Assembly (NCBI GenBank): GCA_018668475.1
Contig: JABJCZ010000379.1
Coordinates: 1 to 5,556 of the forward strand
DNA from: Alphaproteobacteria bacterium
Lineage (GTDB): Bacteria > Pseudomonadota > Alphaproteobacteria > UBA828
Length of the DNA stretch: 5,556 bases
Reading direction: 5' to 3'
Numbering within the stretch: position 1 is the stretch's first letter; each line of letters begins with the position of its first letter. The notes under the pieces were generated by a model. The model did no database searches, was not told where the DNA came from, and was given only the letters and a program-made list of their open reading frames with translations. Below, in pieces: positions 1-5,384 of this stretch. Made by a program: the position numbers and the translations under genes.

Positions 1-7
1 GCACCAT
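1..7 (-). CDS. 5' end of a divergent gene leaving the window (product unknown)
   Basis: An ATG read on the minus strand from position 7 is followed by GTG and then the window edge, so only Met-Val is visible. It is called because a near-perfect Shine-Dalgarno, AAGGAG, lies 7 nt upstream (minus strand, positions 20-15). That is the best ribosome binding site in this half of the window. The gene would be transcribed away from the Nudix gene, with an intergenic region of about 116 bp between the two starts. Nothing can be said about the product. The alternative is a chance AAGGAG plus ATG, which is not negligible in an intergenic stretch. Confidence 0.55.
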
Positions 8-14
8 GTCTCGT

Positions 15-20
15 CTCCTT
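15..20 (-). promoter_or_regulatory. Shine-Dalgarno AAGGAG for the leftward gene
   Basis: The plus strand reads CTCCTT here, giving AAGGAG on the minus strand, 7 nt before the ATG at position 7. Motif and spacing are both close to ideal. I found no convincing -10/-35 pair on the minus strand between here and position 123. Confidence 0.55.
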
Positions 21-54
21 CAGTCAAACCTTCAGCCGGCAGTCTAGCGCATGC

Positions 55-87
55 CACAGGCACTTGGCACAGGCGCTTGGCACCGGG
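55..87. repeat. 13-bp tandem repeat upstream of the Nudix gene
   Basis: Two adjacent copies of CACAGGCRCTTGG lie at 55-67 and 68-80, differing at one position (A versus G). A third, degenerate partial copy, CACCGGG, follows at 81-87. The repeat sits between the two divergent starts, just upstream of the candidate Nudix promoter. It could be a pair of binding sites or a simple slippage duplication. Confidence 0.6.
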
Positions 88-116
88 TGGACGCTACCGT
101 CTCTCGCCACCATACT
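88..116 (+). promoter_or_regulatory. Candidate promoter for the Nudix gene
   Basis: TGGACG (88-93) and CATACT (111-116) are separated by 17 bp. Each matches the sigma-70 consensus at 4 of 6 positions. The ATG at 124 lies 7 nt after the -10 element, so transcription would begin at or beside the start codon. This fits the absence of any Shine-Dalgarno before that ATG. The match is modest and purely by eye. Confidence 0.3.
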
Positions 117-123
117 ACGCACC

Positions 124-690
124 ATGACGAATTATCCCGAAACCGGCGGCCCGATCGCCCGGCGTGTGCCGGATGGCGACAATATGGAGCGGCTGGTCTG
201 CAATACCTGCGGCTATATCGAATACGACAATCCGAAAATTGTTGTCGGCGTGGTGGCAACCGCCGGCGACAAGGTGCTGCTGTGCCGCCGGGCCATCGAA
301 CCGCAGATCGGCTTCTGGACGTTGCCGGCAGGATTTATGGAACAGGGCGAAACGGCTGAGGATGGGGCCCGCCGCGAGGCCCGCGAGGAAGCCTGCGCCG
401 ATGTGCAGCTCAATGGCATGCTCGCGGTTTACTCGATACCGCGCATCAGTATGGTGCAGATCATCTACAGGGGGATACTGGTAGACGGCAAGGCGGCCGC
501 CGGTCACGAGACCGAGGAGGTAGGGCTGTTCGCGCCGGAAGATATTCCCTGGGATGAACTCGCGTTTCCGTCAGTTGTCTGGGCCCTGCGCCATCATCAG
601 GAGCTTGGCGCGGCGACGTCGTTCGCCCCGTTTACCAATCCGGAAGGTGCAATGGGCGGTTATAGAGCAGGCGCCCCGGCCAGTGACTAG
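124..690 (+). CDS. Nudix hydrolase with a half-degenerate zinc ribbon
   Basis: This is a Nudix-superfamily pyrophosphohydrolase of 188 aa. The family hydrolyses nucleoside diphosphates linked to another moiety, and the substrate here is unknown. The Nudix box is at residues 70-92: Gly70, Glu76, Arg84-Glu85 and Glu88-Glu89 are present, while the usual glycine near the end is Cys91. The context (RRAIEP, FWTLPAGFMEQGE, then IPWDELAFP) is that of the subfamily with an N-terminal zinc ribbon. Only the second cysteine pair (Cys26, Cys29) is present. Where the first CxxC is expected the protein reads Tyr4-Pro-Glu-Thr7. I chose the ATG at 124 because the ribbon-like segment normally begins within a few residues of the start. 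An in-frame TTG at 64 would add 20 residues without family resemblance. No Shine-Dalgarno precedes the ATG. The gene converges on ftsY with 6 bp between the stops. The family call is firm; the substrate is unknown. Confidence 0.92.
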   Translation: MTNYPETGGPIARRVPDGDNMERLVCNTCGYIEYDNPKIVVGVVATAGDKVLLCRRAIEPQIGFWTLPAGFMEQGETAEDGARREAREEACADVQLNGMLAVYSIPRISMVQIIYRGILVDGKAAAGHETEEVGLFAPEDIPWDELAFPSVVWALRHHQELGAATSFAPFTNPEGAMGGYRAGAPASD

Positions 691-696
691 ACGGGA

Positions 697-1641
697 TTAA
701 TCATCCAGCGCCATCAATGCGCGGGCGAAAGCCTCGGCCTCGAAAGGCCGCAAATCATCGACCCCCTCACCGACCCCGAGCGAGACCACCGGCAGGCCAA
801 ACCGGCGGGCAAGTGCGACAAGCACACCGCCCTTGGCAGTGCCATCCAGTTTTGTCAGCACCAACGCATCAATTGCCACGGCCTCGCGGAAGACCTCGAC
901 CTGATTGTGTGCGTTCTGACCGGTTGTCGCATCGAGCACCAGCAACCGTGTGTGCGGCGCATCGGCATCCAGTTTCTTCACGACGCGATCAATCTTGGTC
1001 AGCTCTTCCATCAAATGAGCCTTGTTCTGCAGGCGACCGGCGGTATCGATCAGCAGCACGTCGGTGCCTTCAGCACGCGCGCGCTCCAACCCCTCAAACG
1101 CGAGGCCGGCCGCATCGCCACCCTGACCGTCGCGCGCGACCACCGGCACCCCGGTCCGCTCCCCCCAGATTTTTAGCTGCTCAACAGCGGCCGCCCGAAA
1201 GGTATCGCCAGCGACCAACATTACGGAAAGCCCGTCATCCCGAAATTGCTTGGCAAGTTTTCCGATGGTCGTCGTTTTGCCCGTGCCATTCACACCGGCA
1301 ACCAGAATGACATGCGGTTTGGCGGCCCGGTCGATGATCAACGGCTGGGCTACGGGCAGTAGAATCTTCGTGATTTCGGACGCGAGTGCCGTCTGTACGT
1401 CGTCCGCCGAGACATCCTTGCCAAACCGCTCACGGGCCAACGCCGCCGTCAGTTCAGCCGCAGTGGCCGCGCCCATATCAGATGTGATCAGAAGCTCTTC
1501 CAGCTCTTCAAGGGCGTCGTCATCAAGCTTGCGACCTGAAAAAATTCCACCGATGCCACTGCCGAGATTTGACGATGTGCGTTTGAGACCACCGCGCAGC
1601 CGGGCGAGCCAGCCGCGCTTCTTTTCGCCTTCGTCCACCAT
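697..1641 (-). CDS. ftsY: Signal recognition particle receptor FtsY
   Basis: FtsY is the membrane-associated SRP receptor GTPase. It docks the Ffh-4.5S RNA-ribosome complex at the inner membrane and hands the nascent chain to SecYEG. The protein is 314 aa. A short basic amphipathic segment (residues 7-36, with Trp11 and several Arg/Lys) probably binds the membrane. The long acidic A domain of E. coli FtsY is absent. The helical N domain follows (about 38-100), then the G domain: P-loop GVNGTGKTTT at 116-125, DTFRAAA at 146-152, DTAGR at 199-203, TKLDGTAKGG at 263-272, and GVGE at 289-292. The ATG overlaps the mtaB stop as TGATG, so translation is probably coupled. A weak AGGG lies 7 nt upstream within a small palindrome (1644-1655). 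It is the third gene of dapF-mtaB-ftsY as seen here. All key GTPase motifs are intact. Confidence 0.97.
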   Translation of the reverse strand: MVDEGEKKRGWLARLRGGLKRTSSNLGSGIGGIFSGRKLDDDALEELEELLITSDMGAATAAELTAALARERFGKDVSADDVQTALASEITKILLPVAQPLIIDRAAKPHVILVAGVNGTGKTTTIGKLAKQFRDDGLSVMLVAGDTFRAAAVEQLKIWGERTGVPVVARDGQGGDAAGLAFEGLERARAEGTDVLLIDTAGRLQNKAHLMEELTKIDRVVKKLDADAPHTRLLVLDATTGQNAHNQVEVFREAVAIDALVLTKLDGTAKGGVLVALARRFGLPVVSLGVGEGVDDLRPFEAEAFARALMALDD

Positions 1642-2888
1642 CAGGCAGCCCTGCCAAACAGTCGCTCACCGTCGGAGCGGATAATATCGGCGACCAGCAG
1701 CGCGCCGTCGGGTGCTTCACCCTCGATGGAGACCGGCGCGTAGGTTTCGGTCCGCCCCGCACCATCTGTCTCGATCAACACGCGCGCGCTGGCGCCGACG
1801 GCACCCGCCAGATGGCGTGTAACTGCCTCTGCCCCTGCTGCTCGCAGGCAGGCTGCCCGCTCACGGCGCACCGCCCCGTCGACCTGCGGCATCTGGGTCG
1901 CCGGCGTACCTGGGCGTGGCGAATAGGGGAAAACATGGAGCCAGGTAAGCCCGGCCTCGTCCACCAGATCAAGCGAGCGCTGGAACATGGCATCCGTCTC
2001 GGTAGGAAAGCCCGCGATGATATCGGCGCCGAAAACGATCTCCGACCGGCGCTCCTTGAGGCGGCGAGTTAGCTTAATGACATCATCCCGCAAATGGCGG
2101 CGCTTCATGCGTTTCAGAATCATGTCATCGCCGGCCTGCACACTCAGATGCAAATGCGGCATCACGCGCGGCTCGGTGGCAATGAGGTCTTCCAGTTCAG
2201 AATCAATCTCTACCGGATCAAGCGACGACAGCCTGAGGCGCGGCAAATCCGGTACAGCTGCCAGCAGACGGCGCACGGCCTGGCCGAGCGTCGGCTGGCC
2301 TGGCAGATCGGCCCCATATGACGTCAGGTCAACGCCGGTCAGCACCAGTTCCTGATAGCCGTTCCCAACCAACCGGCGGGCTTCGGCGACCACATCTCCC
2401 AGCGGCACACTGCGACTGTTGCCCCGGCCAAAAGGAATAATGCAAAAGGTGCAGCGGTGATCGCACCCCTGCTGGACCTGCACAAAGGCCCGTGCCCGGC
2501 CTTCAAATCCAGCCAGCATATGGCCCGCCTGCTCACGCACGGCCATAATGTCATTGACTGCGATCCGTGCGTTGGCTCCGCGAATGAAACTAGCCGGATC
2601 CATTTTTTCCGTATTGCCGATCACCTGATCGACCTCGGGCATCGCCGCCCACGGGGCAGGATCGATCTGCGCGGCGCAGCCGGTAACAACGATCCGCGCG
2701 GAAGGTCGTTCGCGGCGGGCCCGGCGAATGGCCTGGCGCGCCTGGCGCTCCGCCTCGGACGTGACGGCACAGGTGTTTATGAAAACAGCATCTTCCAGCC
2801 CGGCGGCCTCCGCGTGCCCGCGCATCACCTCTGACTCGTAGGCGTTGAGGCGGCAACCGAAAGTAATGACGTCGTTTGTGCTGCTCAT
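1641..2888 (-). CDS. mtaB: tRNA (N6-threonylcarbamoyladenosine37-C2)-methylthiotransferase MtaB
   Basis: This radical-SAM enzyme of the MiaB/RimO family adds a methylthio group to t6A37 of ANN-decoding tRNAs. It has 415 aa from the ATG at 2888. The N-terminal UPF0004 domain carries the three cysteines for the auxiliary 4Fe-4S cluster: Cys12 (FGCRLN), Cys40 (INTCAVT) and Cys71 (TGCAAQ). The radical-SAM motif CxxxCxxC is Cys142, Cys146 and Cys149 (GCDHRCTFCIIP). A TRAM-like RNA-binding tail covers roughly residues 360-415. The FGCRLNAYE signature points to the MtaB branch rather than MiaB (typically GCQMN) or RimO. An in-frame TTG at 2900, overlapping the dapF stop, would add four residues. I prefer the ATG because FGCRLN normally lies 10-15 residues from the start. 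No strong Shine-Dalgarno is seen, and coupling to dapF is likely. MtaB rather than a close paralogue is inferred from motifs. Confidence 0.93.
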   Translation of the reverse strand: MSSTNDVITFGCRLNAYESEVMRGHAEAAGLEDAVFINTCAVTSEAERQARQAIRRARRERPSARIVVTGCAAQIDPAPWAAMPEVDQVIGNTEKMDPASFIRGANARIAVNDIMAVREQAGHMLAGFEGRARAFVQVQQGCDHRCTFCIIPFGRGNSRSVPLGDVVAEARRLVGNGYQELVLTGVDLTSYGADLPGQPTLGQAVRRLLAAVPDLPRLRLSSLDPVEIDSELEDLIATEPRVMPHLHLSVQAGDDMILKRMKRRHLRDDVIKLTRRLKERRSEIVFGADIIAGFPTETDAMFQRSLDLVDEAGLTWLHVFPYSPRPGTPATQMPQVDGAVRRERAACLRAAGAEAVTRHLAGAVGASARVLIETDGAGRTETYAPVSIEGEAPDGALLVADIIRSDGERLFGRAA

Positions 2889-2896
2889 GGCGACAT

Positions 2897-3718
2897 TCAA
2901 GCCAATGTGCCGGAAAAGCTGCTACCGACCGGCCCAGCCATAATGACGTGACTGTCAGAGGCCCGCCACTCGATCTCAAGTTCCCCACCATCCAGCGTGA
3001 CAATGGCAGCCCGGCCCAACAATCCACGCTGCACGCCAGCGACAACTGCTGCACAGGCGCCGGTCCCGCAGGCCTGCGTCAAGCCAACACCTCGCTCCCA
3101 CACTCGCAAACGGACGGCAGCATCATCGTGGATTTCAGCGACCCCTATGTTGGCACGCTCCGGAAACAGGTCATCATGCTCAAGCACGGGGCCCAGCGCC
3201 GCGAGGTCAACGGCATCCGCATCTTCAACAAAAAACACGGCATGCGGATTGCCCATGTTGACCGCAACGGGATTCTTGAGAGGGCCCTGCACGAGGTCAA
3301 GCGAAGCGGTGTCCATTTCGCGCGCCAGCGGGATATCTGCCCAGTCGAGCCGGGGCATGCCCATATCGACAGAGATACGGTCCTCACCGTGCCCGCTGGC
3401 CACGAGCACACCGGCACCGGTCTCAATGGCAACTTCGGACTTGCCGGTCTCGCGCAATAGCAGGTAGCCGACACAGCGTGTCGCGTTGCCGCAAGCATCA
3501 ACCTCACCGCCATCGGCATTCCAGATGCGCATGGCGGCATCGGACGAGCCGTCGACCGGCGCATCAATAGCAATCAGCTGGTCACAACCGACGCCCGTGC
3601 GCCGCCGCGCGATGGACTGCACGGCCCGGGTGGAGATATCAAGCGGGCGTGCGCGGAGGTCGAGAATGACGAAATCATTCCCGAGGCCGTGCATCTTAAT
3701 GAAATCGAGGCCGCTCAT
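2897..3718 (-). CDS. dapF: Diaminopimelate epimerase DapF
   Basis: DapF is a PLP-independent cytosolic enzyme converting LL- to meso-diaminopimelate, the precursor of lysine and of peptidoglycan cross-links. The protein is 273 aa, the usual family size. The N-terminus FIKMHGLGNDFV is diagnostic. The two catalytic cysteines are Cys76 (in ACGNATRC) and Cys217 (in QACGTGAC). Other expected active-site residues are visible: Asn14, Gln47, Asn67, Asn157, Asn190 and Glu208-Arg209. The frame stays open for 39 more codons upstream to 3835. The ATG at 3718 was chosen because homologues begin just before KMHGLGNDF and the extension resembles no domain. No Shine-Dalgarno precedes it. A good -10 box ends 7 nt upstream, suggesting a leaderless or near-leaderless mRNA. 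It is the first gene of the operon with mtaB (8-nt gap) and ftsY. Confidence 0.97.
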   Translation of the reverse strand: MSGLDFIKMHGLGNDFVILDLRARPLDISTRAVQSIARRRTGVGCDQLIAIDAPVDGSSDAAMRIWNADGGEVDACGNATRCVGYLLLRETGKSEVAIETGAGVLVASGHGEDRISVDMGMPRLDWADIPLAREMDTASLDLVQGPLKNPVAVNMGNPHAVFFVEDADAVDLAALGPVLEHDDLFPERANIGVAEIHDDAAVRLRVWERGVGLTQACGTGACAAVVAGVQRGLLGRAAIVTLDGGELEIEWRASDSHVIMAGPVGSSFSGTLA

Positions 3719-3725
3719 AAGCCGG

Positions 3726-3755
3726 GTTATAGGGGTATCCCGAGCCCCAGGTAAA
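3726..3755 (-). promoter_or_regulatory. Candidate dapF-mtaB-ftsY promoter
   Basis: On the minus strand TTTACC (3755-3750) and TATAAC (3731-3726) are 18 bp apart. The -10 matches TATAAT at 5 of 6 positions and the -35 matches TTGACA at 4 of 6. The -10 ends 7 nt before the dapF ATG, so the start site would fall at or next to the A of the ATG. No competing promoter of similar quality was seen closer to the gene. Confidence 0.5.
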
Positions 3756-3768
3756 GCGTTGTGAACGC
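3756..3768. repeat. Perfect inverted repeat GCGTT-GTG-AACGC between divergent promoters
   Basis: Five-base arms surround a 3-base centre, directly abutting the candidate dapF -35 box (3750-3755) and 22 bp before the candidate ffh -35 box. The position suits a regulator-binding operator. A second overlapping inverted repeat, CGCCT (3766-3770) with AGGCG (3779-3783), follows. Short palindromes of this size can arise by chance. Confidence 0.4.
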
Positions 3769-3790
3769 CTGAAACCCAAGGCGGGTGCGC

Positions 3791-3819
3791 TTGACTTGCC
3801 TCCTGGATGGGCCTAGTTT
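3791..3819 (+). promoter_or_regulatory. Candidate ffh promoter
   Basis: TTGACT (3791-3796) is followed after 17 bp by TAGTTT (3814-3819). The -35 is nearly consensus and the -10 is weak (T, A and the final T match). Transcription would start near 3826, leaving an ffh leader of about 130 nt. It is the best plus-strand promoter candidate I see in the 237-bp divergent region. Confidence 0.45.
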
Positions 3820-3850
3820 TCGCCCACTTCCACATGGAAGAGTTGTTTTC

Positions 3851-3864
3851 GCCTCCGAGGAGGC
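3851..3864 (+). promoter_or_regulatory. Leader hairpin containing AGGAGG
   Basis: GCCTCC and GGAGGC form a perfect inverted repeat around a GA centre. As RNA this would fold as GCCUC-CGAG-GAGGC. The right arm contains a full AGGAGG (3858-3863), but no ATG, GTG or TTG follows at a usable distance, so it is not a normal ribosome binding site. A second hairpin, CGCGA-GTT-TCGCG, follows at 3874-3886. Confidence 0.5.
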
Positions 3865-3906
3865 ACGTCAGTCCGCGAGTTTCGCGCGCTGGCGCTTTTC
3901 TCGTTT

Positions 3907-3927
3907 GGCTGTTTTTAGCCGTTTTTT
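3907..3927 (+). terminator. Weak terminator-like element in the ffh leader
   Basis: GGCT (3907-3910) and AGCC (3917-3920) can pair around a GTTTTT loop and are followed by GTTTTTT. The stem is only 4 bp plus a possible U-G wobble, so this would be a weak intrinsic terminator or attenuator. It lies after the candidate ffh promoter and 28 nt before the ffh start. It may instead be a by-product of the T-tracts here. Confidence 0.25.
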
Positions 3928-3957
3928 GCGCTTTTTTGGCCCCGGAGCCTGATTTTT
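3912..3957. other. Helically phased T-tracts (possible intrinsic curvature)
   Basis: T-runs at 3912-3916, 3922-3927, 3932-3937 and 3953-3957 have centres near 3914, 3924.5, 3934.5 and 3955. The steps are about 10.5, 10 and 20.5 bp, that is one, one and two helical turns. Phased A/T tracts of this kind bend DNA. The stretch is strikingly T-rich against the GC-rich surroundings. It also reads as a U-rich RNA leader. Confidence 0.55.
3944..3947 (+). promoter_or_regulatory. Shine-Dalgarno GGAG that fixes the ffh TTG start
   Basis: GGAG lies 8 nt before the TTG at 3956. An in-frame TGA at 3950-3952 excludes any upstream start, so this site and the conserved MFDTLS N-terminus together settle the start codon. 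Confidence 0.75.
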
Positions 3958-5314
3958 GTTCGACACACTGTCAAACCGCCTTGGCGATGTATTTGACCGC
4001 CTGACCCGCCGCGGAGCGCTCTCCGAAGCGGATGTTGGCGCGGCGATGCGTGAAGTACGCATTGCGCTGCTTGAGGCCGATGTCGCGCTGCCGGTGGTCA
4101 AGGACTTCATCGACCAGGTGAAGGAGCGCGCCGTTGGCGCTGATGTGATCAAGAGCGTCGCTCCGGGTCAGCAGGTCATCAAAATCGTCAACGACCAGCT
4201 GGTCGAAATGCTGGGAAGCGAAGCGGCGAAGCTGAATTTCGGCGGCGAGCCACCTTCGGCCGTGTTGATGGTTGGCCTTCAGGGGTCAGGTAAAACGACA
4301 TCAAGCGCCAAGATCGGCCTGCATCTACAAAAGCAGCACAAAAAGCGCGTTCTGCTGGCATCGCTCGATACCCGGCGCCCGGCTGCCATGGAACAGCTCG
4401 CGGTGCTGGGTGAGCAGGCCGGCGTTGCCACGCTGCCGATAGTTGCCGGGGAAAAACCGGTTGCCATTGCCAAACGCGCCATGAAGGCGGGCCGTCTTGA
4501 AGGTTTCGACGTCGTGATGCTCGATACGGCCGGGCGATTGCATGTCGACGACGAACTCATGGCCGAAGTAGTGGCCGTGCGTGATGTCGCCAAGCCGACC
4601 GAGACCCTGCTTGTGGCAGACGCCATGACCGGCCAGGACGCCGTGAACGTCGCCACCAGCTTCAAGGAGCGGGTCGACGTGACGGGCATTGTGCTGACCC
4701 GGGTGGACGGCGACGGACGCGGCGGTGCAGCGCTCAGCATGCGCGCGGTGACGGGCTGCCCGATCAAACTCATCGGTGTCGGCGAAGCGATCGATGCGTT
4801 GGAACCGTTTCATCCGGATCGAATCGCTTCGCGCATTCTTGGCATGGGCGACGTCGTGTCGCTGGTCGAGAAGGCCCAGGAGACGATGGACTCGGACGAA
4901 GCCGAGAAGCTCGCCAAGAAACTCAAGAAGGGCAAGGGCTTCGACCTCAACGACATGGGCACGCAGCTCGGCCAGATGCGCAAGATGGGCGGCATGGATG
5001 GCCTGATGGGCATGTTGCCGGGCGTCGGCAAGGTGAAAAAGCAGCTCGCTCAGGCCAATGTTGATGACAAGTCGCTCTCGCACCTGCAGGCGATCATCAC
5101 GTCGATGACCCCGGTGGAGCGCGCCAACCCGAAAGTGCTGAACAGCTCGCGCAAACGACGCATCGCGGCAGGCTCGGGCACGTCTGTGCAAGAGATCAAC
5201 CGGCTGCTCAAGCAGTTCAAACAAATGAACATGATGATGAAGCGCGTCGGCAAGATGGGCGAAAAAGGACTGAAGCGCCACGGCGTGCCGGGCATCCTGC
5301 CGCCGATGGGCTAG
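3956..5314 (+). CDS. ffh: Signal recognition particle protein Ffh (SRP54)
   Basis: Ffh is the cytosolic SRP GTPase. It binds 4.5S RNA and hydrophobic signal sequences as they leave the ribosome, then pairs with FtsY. It has 452 aa, normal for the family. The N domain is about residues 1-95. The G domain shows P-loop GLQGSGKTTS at 107-116, DTAGR at 190-194 and TRVDGDGRGG at 248-257. E. coli has Ala in place of Gly254; I recall Gly as common in alphaproteobacteria, so I treat it as a lineage trait. The M domain runs from about 296 to the end and is methionine-rich (for example KMGGMDGLMGMLPG and QMNMMMKRVGKM). The RNA-binding motif SRKRRIAAGSGTSVQEIN is at 398-415. Translation starts at TTG. 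The leader is long and structured. rpsP follows 101 bp downstream on the same strand, a common arrangement. No SRP RNA gene is visible in the window. Confidence 0.98.
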   Translation: MFDTLSNRLGDVFDRLTRRGALSEADVGAAMREVRIALLEADVALPVVKDFIDQVKERAVGADVIKSVAPGQQVIKIVNDQLVEMLGSEAAKLNFGGEPPSAVLMVGLQGSGKTTSSAKIGLHLQKQHKKRVLLASLDTRRPAAMEQLAVLGEQAGVATLPIVAGEKPVAIAKRAMKAGRLEGFDVVMLDTAGRLHVDDELMAEVVAVRDVAKPTETLLVADAMTGQDAVNVATSFKERVDVTGIVLTRVDGDGRGGAALSMRAVTGCPIKLIGVGEAIDALEPFHPDRIASRILGMGDVVSLVEKAQETMDSDEAEKLAKKLKKGKGFDLNDMGTQLGQMRKMGGMDGLMGMLPGVGKVKKQLAQANVDDKSLSHLQAIITSMTPVERANPKVLNSSRKRRIAAGSGTSVQEINRLLKQFKQMNMMMKRVGKMGEKGLKRHGVPGILPPMG

Positions 5315-5347
5315 AAATTCTGAGACACCACGAAACGTAATGAATAC

Positions 5348-5361
5348 GGCGCTGCGGCGTC
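5348..5361 (+). promoter_or_regulatory. First UNCG-type hairpin in the ffh-rpsP spacer
   Basis: GGCGC and GCGTC pair (one G-U wobble) around TGCG. As RNA this is a C(UGCG)G tetraloop of the unusually stable UNCG class. No U-run follows, so it is not a standard intrinsic terminator. It is an imperfect copy (12 of 14 bases) of the hairpin at 5371-5384. Confidence 0.55.
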
Positions 5362-5370
5362 ACCCAACGA

Positions 5371-5384
5371 GGCGCTACGGCGCC
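5371..5384 (+). promoter_or_regulatory. Second UNCG-type hairpin in the ffh-rpsP spacer
   Basis: GGCGC-TACG-GCGCC is a perfect 5-bp stem closed by a C(UACG)G tetraloop, 16 nt before the rpsP Shine-Dalgarno. Only a mixed AAATGATTTAT follows, so termination seems unlikely. An mRNA stabilising, processing or pausing role is possible. GCGGCG (5354-5359) could pair instead with CGCCGC (5381-5386), which would disrupt both hairpins. Confidence 0.6.

Noticed and set aside
717..1310. Plus-strand ORF of 197 codons across ftsY
   Set aside because: Its Arg/Pro-rich low-complexity translation is antisense to intact ftsY, which is typical of a shadow frame.
2889..2900. TTG start of mtaB at 2900 overlapping the dapF stop
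   Set aside because: It adds only four residues and has no Shine-Dalgarno; the ATG at 2888 fits the family N-terminus better.
2876..3460. Plus-strand ORF of 194 codons across dapF
   Set aside because: It lies antisense to an intact dapF, has no family resemblance, and fits the long shadow frames common in GC-rich DNA.
3719..3835. 39-codon N-terminal extension of dapF
   Set aside because: Homologues begin just before KMHGLGNDF, the extension runs through the promoter region, and it resembles no domain.
3826..3955. SRP 4.5S RNA gene in the ffh leader
   Set aside because: I looked for the conserved GGUCAGG...GGAAGGAAGCAGCC domain IV motif and it is absent here and elsewhere in the window.
3868..4152. 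Minus-strand ORF ending in a Lys/Arg-rich tail (PKKRKKRLKTAKREKRQR)
   Set aside because: The basic tail is simply the T-tracts read on the other strand, and the rest is antisense to the conserved ffh N-terminus.
4325..5281. Long antisense ORF (318 codons, minus strand) across ffh
   Set aside because: It is a mirror of ffh codon usage: His/Leu/Ala-rich, with no recognisable domain and no ribosome binding site. The plus-strand ffh is unambiguous.
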